From CAYGJN01 sp964350135 (GTDB taxonomy: Bacteria > Bdellovibrionota > Bacteriovoracia > Bacteriovoracales > Bacteriovoracaceae): a DNA stretch of 24,217 nucleotides. The notes under the pieces are model-generated. The model was not told where the DNA came from, ran no database searches, and worked only from the letters and a program-made list of their open reading frames with translations. The DNA lies in assembly GCA_964350135.1 (NCBI GenBank), contig CAYGJN010000032.1:1-24217 (forward strand), written 5' to 3'. Below are positions 1 through 7,200 of the stretch, piece after piece. Position 1 is the first letter of the stretch; every line of letters starts with the position of its first letter. The translations under genes and the position numbers were made by a program.

Positions 1-1377
1 AGCACTTGCTCTTAGATCACTTAAAGGAGTGAATTCAGACTGTGCAATTTCACAGGCCTTGTGAGTTGTTTTTTCATCCAAAGTCTTACCCTTAAGAAAG
101 CTTTCTGTTTTTATAAGTCTTAGTGGTGTTGCCGCAATTCCCCCTGCCCCAATAAGAATTTCTTCAATCTTATCTCCAGCAGTTTTTAAATTAAAGGCCA
201 TATTAACGGTAGAGATATCTAGATCTTTTCGAATGCTATTTTTAAAAAGTTTGAAGTTGTTTTGTGTCAGCTTAAATGAAACCCCTGTTATAAGCTCTCC
301 CTTTTTAAGATCAGTCTTTCTATAATCAAGGAAAAAATCATTAAGCTTAATGGTTCGAGACCCTTTCAAACTTTCAAGAGTTATATCAGCGTCAAGTGCA
401 AGCAAGACTGGAGCGTTATCCCCAATAGGAGAAGCGTTTGCAATATTACCAATCAATGTTGCATTATTTTTAATTTGTGGAGAAGCAAAGATATCTAAGT
501 ATTGAGCATACTCATTGCATTTATCTTTTAGAAAATGTCTAAACTCTGTAAGTGTGACACGGGAACCAACACGAATAGTTTCATCTTCTTGAGTAATTTT
601 ATAAGCTTCATTAATAAGATGAAGACTCATAAGTTTTGCTAGTTTTACTTTTCTTTTATTATGAACAACACCTAAGTCTGTTCCATTCGCAATCATCCTG
701 GTCTCTGGATGATCATTAAGATATTCAAGTGCTTCTCTATAAGTTGCAGGAGCATAAAAGCTATATGAATCCGTTTCGAGATAAAGAGATTTAGAAGAGA
801 GATCTGTTAGTTCTTTTTCTATTTTTTTAGTATGATATCTTTTTTTAAGAGAGGCTTCTTTTGAAAGATTAATTGAGCAACCAGCTTTTACAATTGATTC
901 ATATCCAGTACAGCGACATAGGTTTCCCGTCATCGCATTCTTTGCTTCATTTTCGTTGATAGAAGTATCACCTTTGGAAAGTTTCTCTTCGCATAGTCCT
1001 GCAAGGGCCATAACAAATCCAGGAGTGCAAAAACCGCATTGACTTCCATGACAGTCAACCATAGACCGCTGAGCCTCATGGAGTCTGTTATTATCAGAAA
1101 GTCCCTCAACTGTTATGATATGAGAACCATGTAAAAGACTAATGGGTACAATGCAGGAATTGATTGGAAGAAAATTATCGCCATCAATACCCTTATCTTT
1201 TTGAATTGGGTTATATCGAAGAACAGAGCAAGCTCCACAGTCTCCTTCAGCACAAACAACTTTTGTTCCTGTAAGCGAGATTTCATAGCGCAAATAATCT
1301 GAAAGCATAAGATGTGCTTGAGATGATGCTGGAGCGTGTTTTTGGCCATTAATATAAAAGCAAAACTGATTTTTCAT
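1..1377 (-). CDS. xdhA: Xanthine dehydrogenase small subunit (2Fe-2S and FAD), 3' end outside window
   Basis: The reverse strand is open from an ATG at 1377 down to base 1 (459 codons, no stop), so the C-terminus lies outside the window. The N-terminal plant-type ferredoxin domain has C42, C47, C50 and C75. The second 2Fe-2S domain has C114, C117, C154 and C156, in a GSQCGFCTPG and NLCRCTGYE context. A FAD-binding segment follows (IANGTDLG near residue 240, then NNATLIGNIANASPIGDNAP). Family knowledge: the small subunit passes electrons from the molybdenum subunit to NAD+ while hypoxanthine and xanthine are oxidised to urate. At 459 residues it is nearly full length for the separate small-subunit form, so the molybdopterin subunit is probably the next gene beyond the edge. 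It is divergent from the adenine and guanine deaminase genes, which supply its substrates. Confidence 0.93.
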   Translation of the reverse strand, partial: MKNQFCFYINGQKHAPASSQAHLMLSDYLRYEISLTGTKVVCAEGDCGACSVLRYNPIQKDKGIDGDNFLPINSCIVPISLLHGSHIITVEGLSDNNRLHEAQRSMVDCHGSQCGFCTPGFVMALAGLCEEKLSKGDTSINENEAKNAMTGNLCRCTGYESIVKAGCSINLSKEASLKKRYHTKKIEKELTDLSSKSLYLETDSYSFYAPATYREALEYLNDHPETRMIANGTDLGVVHNKRKVKLAKLMSLHLINEAYKITQEDETIRVGSRVTLTEFRHFLKDKCNEYAQYLDIFASPQIKNNATLIGNIANASPIGDNAPVLLALDADITLESLKGSRTIKLNDFFLDYRKTDLKKGELITGVSFKLTQNNFKLFKNSIRKDLDISTVNMAFNLKTAGDKIEEILIGAGGIAATPLRLIKTESFLKGKTLDEKTTHKACEIAQSEFTPLSDLRASA

Positions 1378-1492
1378 AAGGCCTAAGCCTAGCTTATTTT
1401 CCTTGATAATTCACTATTTAACGCCCGAAGTCTCAAAAGGTTGGATGAACCATGAGAATATAAGTGCTCCCAATTTATCAAAAGAGAATGAG

Positions 1493-2488
1493 ATGGAAGA
1501 TTTTATAAAAAAATTACCAAAAGCTGAGTTGCACCTACATATTGAAGGAAGCCTTGAGCCAGAACTTATGTTTGAGCTAGCAAGGCGTAATAATATTGAA
1601 CTGCCTTTTAAATCAGTGGATGAGGTGAAAGCTGCCTATAATTTTTCTGATCTTCAATCTTTTTTAGATATTTATTATCAAGGTGCGAATGTTCTAATTC
1701 ATGAACAGGATTTTTTTGATATGACCTGGGCCTATTTGCAAAAAGCAAAAGCAGATAATATTAAGCACACAGAAATCTTTTTTGATCCTCAAACACATAC
1801 TGATAGGGGAGTAAAATTTGAGACTGTTATCAATGGAATTACAAAAGCTCTCGATAAGGCTAAGGCTGAATTTGGTATAAGCTCCTATTTAATTATGTGC
1901 TTTTTAAGACACCTAAGTGAAGAAGAAGCTTTTAAAACTTTAGAACAGGCTTTGCCTTTTAAAGATAAGATTATTGCTGTAGGCCTTGATTCATCAGAGG
2001 TCGGTCATCCTCCAGAAAAATTTCAAAGAGTTTTTAAAAAAGCGATAGAAGAAGGTTTTTTAACTGTGGCCCATGCAGGAGAAGAAGGTCCTCCTGAGTA
2101 TATTTGGCAAGCTCTTGATCTTTTAAAAGTTAAAAGAATTGACCACGGTGTAAGGTCTTTAGAAGATGATCTTTTAGTGTCTCGATTAGTAAAAGAAAAA
2201 ATTCCTTTAACTGTCTGCCCTTTATCAAATATTAAACTTCGAGTTTTTGAAAAGCTAGAAGACCATAATTTAAAATCCCTTTTATCCATGGGACTTATGG
2301 CCATGATCAACTCAGATGATCCATCTTATTTCGGTGGGTATCTACAAGATAATTATATGGAGTGCTATAAGGCCTTAGAGCTTAGTAGGGAAGAGTTGGC
2401 TATTTTAGCAAAAAATTCTTTCCACTCATCTTTTTTGCCAGAAAATGAAAAACAAAAATATATTAATGAAATTGGAGAATTATTTTGA
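1493..2488 (+). CDS. Adenine deaminase, adenosine-deaminase-like family
   Basis: A 331-residue zinc amidohydrolase. Metal and catalytic residues visible are H14 and H16 (LPKAELHLHIEGS), H194 and E197 (VAHAGEEGPPEY), H218 (RIDHGV) and D275-D276 (NSDDPSYFGGY). The segments FFDPQTHTDRG and VGLDSSEVGHPP look to me like the Pseudomonas PA0148-type adenine deaminases rather than true adenosine deaminases, so adenine to hypoxanthine is the preferred reaction (EC 3.5.4.2). The start at 1493 puts LPKAELHLH at the usual distance from the N-terminus. The frame stays open to in-frame ATGs at 1445 and 1403, and no start has a strong ribosome site. The stop overlaps the next start. Adenosine deaminase activity is the alternative call. 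Confidence 0.9.
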   Translation: MEDFIKKLPKAELHLHIEGSLEPELMFELARRNNIELPFKSVDEVKAAYNFSDLQSFLDIYYQGANVLIHEQDFFDMTWAYLQKAKADNIKHTEIFFDPQTHTDRGVKFETVINGITKALDKAKAEFGISSYLIMCFLRHLSEEEAFKTLEQALPFKDKIIAVGLDSSEVGHPPEKFQRVFKKAIEEGFLTVAHAGEEGPPEYIWQALDLLKVKRIDHGVRSLEDDLLVSRLVKEKIPLTVCPLSNIKLRVFEKLEDHNLKSLLSMGLMAMINSDDPSYFGGYLQDNYMECYKALELSREELAILAKNSFHSSFLPENEKQKYINEIGELF

Positions 2489-2946
2489 GTTTAATGAAAA
2501 AGGCCATCGAGCTCTCTCGTGAGAAAATGAATAGCAATGAAGGCGGCCCCTTCGGAGCTGTTATTGTGAAAGACGGTAAAGTCATTGCAGAAGGTTGGAA
2601 TAAAGTGACTAGTAGCAATGATCCTACTGCCCATGCAGAAGTAACCGCAATTAGAGAAGCTTGCAAAAACCTAGATAATTTCTCACTTGAAGGTTGCGAG
2701 ATTTATACAAGTTGTGAGCCATGTCCTATGTGTCTAAGTGCAATTTACTGGGCGCGAATTGATAAAATTTACTATGGCAATACTAGACAAGACGCTGCTC
2801 ATATTGGTTTTGATGATGAGTTTCTCTACACAGAAATAAATCAACCTATTGAAAAACGTAAAGTTCCCATGAGCCAAACAGATTATGAAGAAGCGATAAA
2901 AGTTTTTAAAGAATGGGAAGCTAAGGAAGATAAGATTCATTATTAG
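2485..2946 (+). CDS. guaD: Guanine deaminase, cytidine-deaminase fold
   Basis: A 153-residue CDA-superfamily enzyme with the zinc ligand and proton shuttle H50-A-E52 and the second zinc motif C80-P-M-C83 (TSCEPCPMC). GGPFGAVIVKDG, SNDPTAHAEVTAIR and AIYWAR, together with the Tyr C-terminus, resemble Bacillus subtilis GuaD rather than tRNA adenosine deaminase TadA. It converts guanine to xanthine (EC 3.5.4.3), the substrate of the divergent xanthine dehydrogenase. The start is taken as TTG at 2485, overlapping the adenine deaminase stop. A GGAG at 2474-2477 sits 7 bases before TTG but 16 before the first ATG (2494). The overlap suggests translational coupling. Confidence 0.92.
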   Translation: MSLMKKAIELSREKMNSNEGGPFGAVIVKDGKVIAEGWNKVTSSNDPTAHAEVTAIREACKNLDNFSLEGCEIYTSCEPCPMCLSAIYWARIDKIYYGNTRQDAAHIGFDDEFLYTEINQPIEKRKVPMSQTDYEEAIKVFKEWEAKEDKIHY

Positions 2947-2955
2947 ATTTTGTAT

Positions 2956-3522
2956 ATGACAGTATCTGAGATTTTACCTCAAAATTTACCAAAGCCACTT
3001 GATGACGGAAAGACTGATCATTTAAAGGGAGCGAGCCTACCTAATCTTGACCTTTTCCTGTCTAGTGGTAACAAGCTGAATATATCAAAATTAGCAAATT
3101 GTGTGCTTTTTATTTTTCCAAAGGCAGGAAGCCCGCTTGAAGATGCCACTGATTTTAACGTTTGGGATGCTATTCCTGGAGCGAGAGGATGTACTCCGCA
3201 GTCATGTGCTTATAGAGATTTAAATAATGAGTTTGATGAATATGGTTTTAAAATTTTTGGTTTGAGCGTCCAGAAACCTGAAGTTTTAAAAGAAATTCAA
3301 GAAAGAAACCATATTCCATTCGAATTAATTAGTGACTCAAAGTTTGACCTTACAACAGACTAGTCTATACCAACTTATATGTATAAGAATCGAAAATTGA
3401 TTAAAAGAATTACTTTAATTATCAAAGATGGAAATATAGAAAAGGTCTTTTACCCTGTTTTTCCGTCAGATAAAGATGCTATGACAACTTTAAATTATAT
3501 TAAAGAATCTCAAGCGAAGTAA
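2956..3522 (+). pseudogene. Peroxiredoxin (AhpC/TSA, PrxQ-like) interrupted by an in-frame amber codon
   Basis: The frame reads a thioredoxin-fold peroxiredoxin: FPKAGSP, then DAIPGARGCTPQSC with likely peroxidatic C79 and resolving C84, then FGLSVQ and PFELISDSKFDLT. Translation stops at TAG 3361-3363 after 135 residues. The same frame continues without another stop to TAA at 3520-3522, and the missing 52 residues are clearly family-like (KLIKRITLIIKDG, EKVFYPVFPSD). The intact product would be about 188 residues, normal for the family. One change, TTG to TAG, would explain it, since leucine is common just before the conserved L/I-P-T segment. It begins 9 bases after guaD. A TTG at 2950 is an alternative start. 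It could be a recent pseudogene, a read-through gene or a sequencing error. Confidence 0.75.
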
Positions 3523-3593
3523 AACCAATCTGTGTGAATTATTGGCACATAACTAATAGAGACAATTGCTCCTAGCTTTGGGATTATATCAGT

Positions 3594-4109
3594 ATGGGCG
3601 ACATAATATTTAGGGAAGCTACATTAGATGATGCCGAAGGGATCGGTACTGTTCATGCTTTGAGCTGGAGAGAGACTTATGTTGGTTTGATGCCACAAGA
3701 GTTTCTTGACTCAATTAAGGTAGAAGACAGAATTGAATTGCGAAAGAAAATTCTAAGAAACTTACCTCCAGGAAATAAGGTTTGGGTTGCTGAGACTAAT
3801 CAAGGTGAGATTATAGGCTTTGTTGGAGGTGGAAAACCAAGAGAAGACAGAGGTTTTGACTGTGAACTTTATGCAATTTATTTGCTCAAGAAATATCAAG
3901 GAAGTGGCATTGGGAAAACGTTGTTTAAAACTTTTAAAGAGCATTACAAGAGAAATGGGTGTAAAAATATGTATCTTTGGGTTTTAGATGGTAGCCCAAC
4001 TTGCAAATTTTACGATTCCGCCGGAGGTTTTCAAACAGATATCAAAAAGTCCGACATTGTCTTTGGTACAAAAGTGAATGAAGCTTTGTATTCATTCTCT
4101 ATTGAATAA
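3594..4109 (+). CDS. GNAT-family N-acetyltransferase
   Basis: A 171-residue single GNAT domain. The N-terminus has the family pattern HALSWRETYVGLMPQEFLD (about residues 21-39). The acetyl-CoA pyrophosphate loop is Q102-G-S-G-I-G107 after the beta strand ELYAIYLLKKY. A late motif CKFYDSAGGF (residues 137-146) matches the usual N/KxFYxxxGF segment. It transfers an acetyl group from acetyl-CoA to an amine whose identity cannot be read from sequence. It is cytosolic, with no signal peptide. There is no good Shine-Dalgarno before the ATG. About 70 bases separate it from the broken peroxiredoxin, so it may have its own promoter. Confidence 0.85.
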   Translation: MGDIIFREATLDDAEGIGTVHALSWRETYVGLMPQEFLDSIKVEDRIELRKKILRNLPPGNKVWVAETNQGEIIGFVGGGKPREDRGFDCELYAIYLLKKYQGSGIGKTLFKTFKEHYKRNGCKNMYLWVLDGSPTCKFYDSAGGFQTDIKKSDIVFGTKVNEALYSFSIE

Positions 4110-4204
4110 GATTCCGGTATAGTTCATTATTTCTATAAAAGACTGGCCACTATTTTTTTGCGTGATTAAAGAAGTTTCTGTGGGCGAGTTCTTTCAATGG
4201 AGAA

Positions 4205-5113
4205 ATGATGTTTGAAATAAATAGAATATATAAAGCTATTGAAGATTACTCGAAATCACTTCCTTTCAATGAGTTAAAATTTACAATTGTGCTTCAAAAA
4301 GAAGAATCAAGCTTATTTGAATACAGTCGTGGTGATTTTAGTAATGATACAGCCTTTCCACTTGCTTCACTTTCAAAACAATTTATTGCTTTCTCTATTT
4401 TTGATAAAGCTAAAAAAGAAATAGGCACTATCCCTTTATCTGACTTCTTTAGTGATAAAAAGGTAGATAATCTTTACCTTTCAGATCTTTTGGCACACAC
4501 GTCTGGTATTCCAGAGTATATTTATTTACCAAGTGATAAAGAAATTTTGAATTGGTCTCTCGAAAAAACATGTAATTATATTTTAAGTCTTGATTTTAAC
4601 AAAAAGGGGATCTTCTTATATAGCAATAGTAACTATGTGCTACTTTCTAAAATCCTTGAGCTCATTGAAGGAAGAGACTATTCAAAAATTGTTAGTGAAT
4701 CAATTTTTGAAAAACTTAATATGCAAAATAGTTTTAGTTTTGATTATAATTATAGGTTTAATGAAGACCTTTATGTATTCACGAAAGAAAATATTTATAA
4801 GTCTAAAGTTACAAGGGCAAATATGGGGTTTGGGGACAGCGGTTTCTTTTCCAGTATAAATGATCTTTTGGTTTGGAGTAATTCCAGTTTATTTAGAGAC
4901 TATTTATCTATTAAGAATAGCAACAGCACTTATTATGAAAAAGGGTTTTTTAGATTTAAAGATATTTATTATCATTCAGGAAGTACCCTGGGGGCAGAGT
5001 CATTTTTTTGCTACGATCAGCGATCTAATACTAAGCTGGTTTATGGATCTAATCATAGCTCTAATGATCAGAGCAGCTTCATTAAAAGTCTTGAAGAATG
5101 CCTTTTTATATAA
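4205..5113 (+). CDS. Serine hydrolase of the beta-lactamase / class C penicillin-binding family
   Basis: A 302-residue protein with the three active-site motifs of the class C beta-lactamase-like superfamily: S55-L-S-K58 (PLASLSKQF), Y139-S-N141 (FLYSNSNYVLLSKIL) and H257-S-G259 (YYHSGSTLGAES). LLAHTSGIPEY is the typical helix after the first motif. The HxG form in place of KTG is usual in esterases and peptidases of this family, so real beta-lactam hydrolysis is not implied. No signal peptide or membrane segment is visible, which suggests a cytosolic enzyme. GGAG at 4199-4202 is better spaced for the second ATG at 4208 than for 4205. No operon partner; the tRNA-linked repeat region starts 5 bases after the stop. 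Confidence 0.85.
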   Translation: MMFEINRIYKAIEDYSKSLPFNELKFTIVLQKEESSLFEYSRGDFSNDTAFPLASLSKQFIAFSIFDKAKKEIGTIPLSDFFSDKKVDNLYLSDLLAHTSGIPEYIYLPSDKEILNWSLEKTCNYILSLDFNKKGIFLYSNSNYVLLSKILELIEGRDYSKIVSESIFEKLNMQNSFSFDYNYRFNEDLYVFTKENIYKSKVTRANMGFGDSGFFSSINDLLVWSNSSLFRDYLSIKNSNSTYYEKGFFRFKDIYYHSGSTLGAESFFCYDQRSNTKLVYGSNHSSNDQSSFIKSLEECLFI

Positions 5114-5117
5114 AAAC

Positions 5118-5145
5118 AAAATTTATCTGGGAAATGGGTGGGGCA
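5118..5145 (-). repeat. Displaced copy of the tRNA 3' end plus downstream flank
   Basis: Read on the minus strand, this 28-base segment matches 5512-5539, the acceptor 3' strand, CCA and flank of the tRNA gene, at 24 of 28 positions by hand alignment, in the same orientation. It begins 5 bases after the stop codon of the hydrolase gene. No complete tRNA is attached: the bases beyond it do not fold into a T-arm. It looks like a scar of a tRNA-end duplication, as left by an integrated element, or a decayed second tRNA. Confidence 0.6.
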
Positions 5146-5227
5146 CCTAAGTCACCAGTTAAACTAAGTGTTCATAATTTTTATCTTGTTGATCTTATTA
5201 AGTAATTTTAGCTTTTTAAATGGGAAT

Positions 5228-5400
5228 AGCTATGATTTTTCAAGAAGGCTGTCGGCACATGCTCCAAGTCAAAAGCAAACTTCGTTTGCCTTTTGTTGAC
5301 TTGGGCACAACCGTAAAGCTCTGCGGTCAAATTGCATTGCAATTTGCCGCAGGCACCGCTCGGTTCGCGGCCTTGGCTCAATTCCAACAAACTACCACCG
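5228..5400. other. GC-rich palindromic non-coding segment beside the tRNA
   Basis: Hand-counted G+C for 5241-5400 is 83 of 160 (52%), far above the flanks. It contains two strong dyads. 5264-5304 has arms starting CCAAGTC and ending GACTTGG around a TTC loop. 5321-5352 is a near-perfect 32-base palindrome beginning CTGCGG and ending CCGCAG, broken by one bulge. Both strands have open frames here (85 and 97 codons), but they run through the palindromes and lack family features or start signals, so I do not call them genes. A structured RNA, a REP-like repeat or an element remnant is more likely. No function is recognised. Confidence 0.55.
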
Positions 5401-5402
5401 GT

Positions 5403-5529
5403 TTTTCCCGAGATAAATTTTCCAATAGACAAGGAAGAGCGATTAAAGCCGACGGGAGCATATGCATGAATATGTGACCTAGATTGAATGAGCTCTGACA
5501 AAGTCTATTGGAAAATCTATCCGGGAAAA
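5403..5529. repeat. Long inverted repeat immediately downstream of the tRNA
   Basis: The arms at 5403-5430 and 5503-5529 are inverted copies matching at all but one substitution and one inserted base, each ending in the sequence CCAATAGAC. They enclose a 72-base loop holding a smaller imperfect dyad around 5460-5475 (CATAT..ATATG type). On the minus strand, where the tRNA is transcribed, the outer arm begins directly after the encoded CCA, so a tRNA precursor reading through would carry a stem of about 27 base pairs at its 3' end. There is no U-tract as in a simple intrinsic terminator. Confidence 0.7.
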
Positions 5530-5539
5530 TGGTGGGGCA
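5512..5539 (-). repeat. tRNA-end copy of the direct repeat
   Basis: This is the partner of 5118-5145. It covers the 3' acceptor strand and CCA of the tRNA plus 18 bases of flank. Together the two copies bracket a 422-base segment, the arrangement expected for attL and attR sites around an inserted or largely excised element. There is no integrase gene between them. Confidence 0.6.
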
Positions 5540-5606
5540 TGCTGGACTTGAACCAGCGACCGCTCGGTTATGAGCCGAGAGCTCTAACCAGCTGAGCTAA
5601 TGCCCC
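5530..5606 (-). tRNA. tRNA with CAU anticodon (likely Ile2, lysidine-modified; elongator Met possible)
   Basis: A full cloverleaf is read on the minus strand: acceptor GGGGCAT/ATGCCCC, D-stem GCTC/GAGC, anticodon stem CTCGG/CCGAG with loop CTCATAA (anticodon CAT), variable CGGTC, T-stem GCTGG/CCAGC with loop TTCAAGT, discriminator A and an encoded CCA, 77 bases in all. The identity is ambiguous because elongator Met and minor Ile share CAU. C29-G41, U12-A23, C5-G68 and the GGTCGCTGG region resemble E. coli ileX, whereas position 4-69 (G-C) differs, so I lean to tRNA-Ile2 modified by TilS. It lacks initiator features, since the first pair G-C is matched. Confidence 0.93.
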
Positions 5607-5622
5607 ATAGAACTAAACCGCA

Positions 5623-5651
5623 ATACTAGCCAAAGAATTTGAAGTCGCCAA
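5623..5651 (-). promoter_or_regulatory. Candidate sigma70-type promoter for the tRNA
   Basis: On the minus strand TTGGCG (5651-5646) and TAGTAT (5628-5623) are separated by 17 bases and lie 17 bases before the tRNA 5' end. Each hexamer matches the consensus at 4 of 6 positions. Position and spacing fit; no experiment supports it. Confidence 0.4.
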
Positions 5652-5693
5652 TAGCTTAAAAATAAATTATGATGCATGTTGCAAGGAAACTTT

Positions 5694-6461
5694 ATGGAAT
5701 TTTGGAAAATGTCGGCCACAGGCAATGATTTTATTATGCTCTTGCCCGGATCAGCTGAGCCTAGCTGTGAACAAATTCAAAAATTATGCTCTCGCCGCAC
5801 TGGCATTGGTGCTGATGGGGTTATTGTATGGCAGGAATCGGAAAAAGCTGATTTTAAAATGCGTTACTGGAATGCTGATGGCAACGAAGTTGATATGTGT
5901 GGCAACGGAACACGGGCCTTAAGTTATTTTTACAAAGCACTAACTAAAACTGCTAAAGAGCAGTTTTCTTTTGAGACAGCAAATGGTGTTTACAGCTCTA
6001 TTGTTAAAGATGATTATGTAAAAGTTCATATGACTGAGTTGTATGACTATGGAGAAATCGAAATAACAGATCTTCTTGATTCTAAATTTTGTGCTTACCT
6101 AAATACTGGTGTCCCTCATTGTGTTTATCAAGTGGATAATCTTGAAAATTATGATGTCTTTAATAATGGAAAAAGAATTCGCAATGAAAAGCGTTTTAAA
6201 AATGGTGTGAATACAAATTTCTTTGAGCAAAAAAATAATAAAATTTATATTCGCACTTATGAAAGAGGGGTTGAAGATGAAACTTTGGCCTGTGGTACTG
6301 GAGTTACGGCCGTAGCCCTTGCTCTTTATTTATCTGGTGATAGAAAAGAGAATTATGGCTGTGTTTGTAAAGGCGGAGAAATTACCATTGAGATTAAGTC
6401 CAAAGATGAAGTTTATCTTTGTGGGAAAGTAGAAAAAATATATGAAGGAAAGATTGGATAA
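5694..6461 (+). CDS. dapF: Diaminopimelate epimerase
   Basis: A 255-residue enzyme converting LL- to meso-diaminopimelate for lysine and peptidoglycan synthesis (EC 5.1.1.7). The two catalytic cysteines are visible: C69 in ADGNEVDMCGNGTRA and C200 in EDETLACGTGVTA. The N-terminal KMSATGNDF and the RTGIGADG segment are also family hallmarks. The start at 5694 follows AAGGA (5683-5687) by 6 bases; ATG at 5676 would add six residues without an equally placed site. It is the first gene of a tight run with tlyA (overlapping by 20 bases) and a LOG-family gene. No relatives of the lysine pathway lie beside it. Confidence 0.96.
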   Translation: MEFWKMSATGNDFIMLLPGSAEPSCEQIQKLCSRRTGIGADGVIVWQESEKADFKMRYWNADGNEVDMCGNGTRALSYFYKALTKTAKEQFSFETANGVYSSIVKDDYVKVHMTELYDYGEIEITDLLDSKFCAYLNTGVPHCVYQVDNLENYDVFNNGKRIRNEKRFKNGVNTNFFEQKNNKIYIRTYERGVEDETLACGTGVTAVALALYLSGDRKENYGCVCKGGEITIEIKSKDEVYLCGKVEKIYEGKIG

Positions 6462-7200
6462 AATTTTAGTTGAAAAAGAACTTGTTCCAACAAGATCTCA
6501 GGCCCAGGACTTTATTCGTTCGCAAAAAGTTCTTGTTAATGGAAAAGTTGAGACCAAGACTGGTTTTCTTGTTAGTAGTGATGACTCTATTGAGCTCACA
6601 GAAGATCATACTTATGTGGGAAGAGGTGCCTATAAAATTGCACATGCACTAGAAGTTTTTGAGGTTAATCCTAAAAATAAAATTATTGCAGATATTGGTG
6701 CTTCAACTGGTGGCTTTACTGACTATCTTTTATCTAAAGGTGCCCTAAAGTCTTATTGTATTGATGTTGGTCATGGGCAACTTGCTCCTAAACTTTTGCA
6801 AGATTCAAGAGTGATTAATCTTGAAGGCATAAATATTAAACGTGTCACCACTTTGCCTGAGCCAATTGATTTTTGTGTTGTGGATCTTTCATTTATTTCT
6901 ATCACCCAATGTGTGAAGTCCATTATGAAACTTAGCGATAAGGCCATTGTATTAGTTAAACCTCAGTTTGAGGTAGGAGCTGATATGGTAGGGAAAAATG
7001 GAGTAATTAAAAGTATCAAAATACATATGGATGTTTTGCAGGCCCTTGTTCTAGATACTCAAGATAAAGGCTATTTTGTAAATGGTATTTCCAATTCACC
7101 AATAGAGGGTAAGTCTGGAAATAAAGAGTTTTTCTTTCTTATAGAAAAAGAAGAAAAAGAAATTAATCATGTTCAAAAAATTCAGGAGTTATTTATATGA
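6442..7200 (+). CDS. tlyA: TlyA-family rRNA 2'-O-methyltransferase (hemolysin-A-like)
   Basis: 252 residues. An N-terminal S4 RNA-binding domain (about 3-60: RLDKILVEKELVPTRSQAQ, VLVNGK) is followed by an FtsJ-type methyltransferase with the SAM loop D84-I-G-A-S-T-G-G-F92 and a DLSFIS motif. Family knowledge: TlyA methylates ribosomal RNA riboses (cytidines in 16S and in some species 23S); the older name hemolysin reflects early phenotypes. It overlaps the 3' end of dapF by 20 bases, and its stop overlaps the next ATG (ATGA), so translation is probably coupled. Confidence 0.93.
   Translation: MKERLDKILVEKELVPTRSQAQDFIRSQKVLVNGKVETKTGFLVSSDDSIELTEDHTYVGRGAYKIAHALEVFEVNPKNKIIADIGASTGGFTDYLLSKGALKSYCIDVGHGQLAPKLLQDSRVINLEGINIKRVTTLPEPIDFCVVDLSFISITQCVKSIMKLSDKAIVLVKPQFEVGADMVGKNGVIKSIKIHMDVLQALVLDTQDKGYFVNGISNSPIEGKSGNKEFFFLIEKEEKEINHVQKIQELFI

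Noticed and set aside
3361..3363. TAG as a pyrrolysine or selenocysteine-like recoded codon
   Set aside because: The position is not catalytic, pyrrolysine is very rare in bacteria and no pyl genes are seen. A simple nonsense change is more likely.
4590..5150. Two plus-strand frames inside the beta-lactamase-like gene
   Set aside because: They are in another frame over a gene with all three active-site motifs.
5220..5477. 85-codon plus-strand frame in the same element
   Set aside because: Same grounds: palindrome-driven, no ribosome site, no recognisable family.
5208..5501. 97-codon minus-strand frame inside the tRNA-linked element
   Set aside because: It runs through strong palindromes and a long inverted repeat, shows no domain, and has an opposing frame with equal claim. 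Structure explains the openness better than coding.
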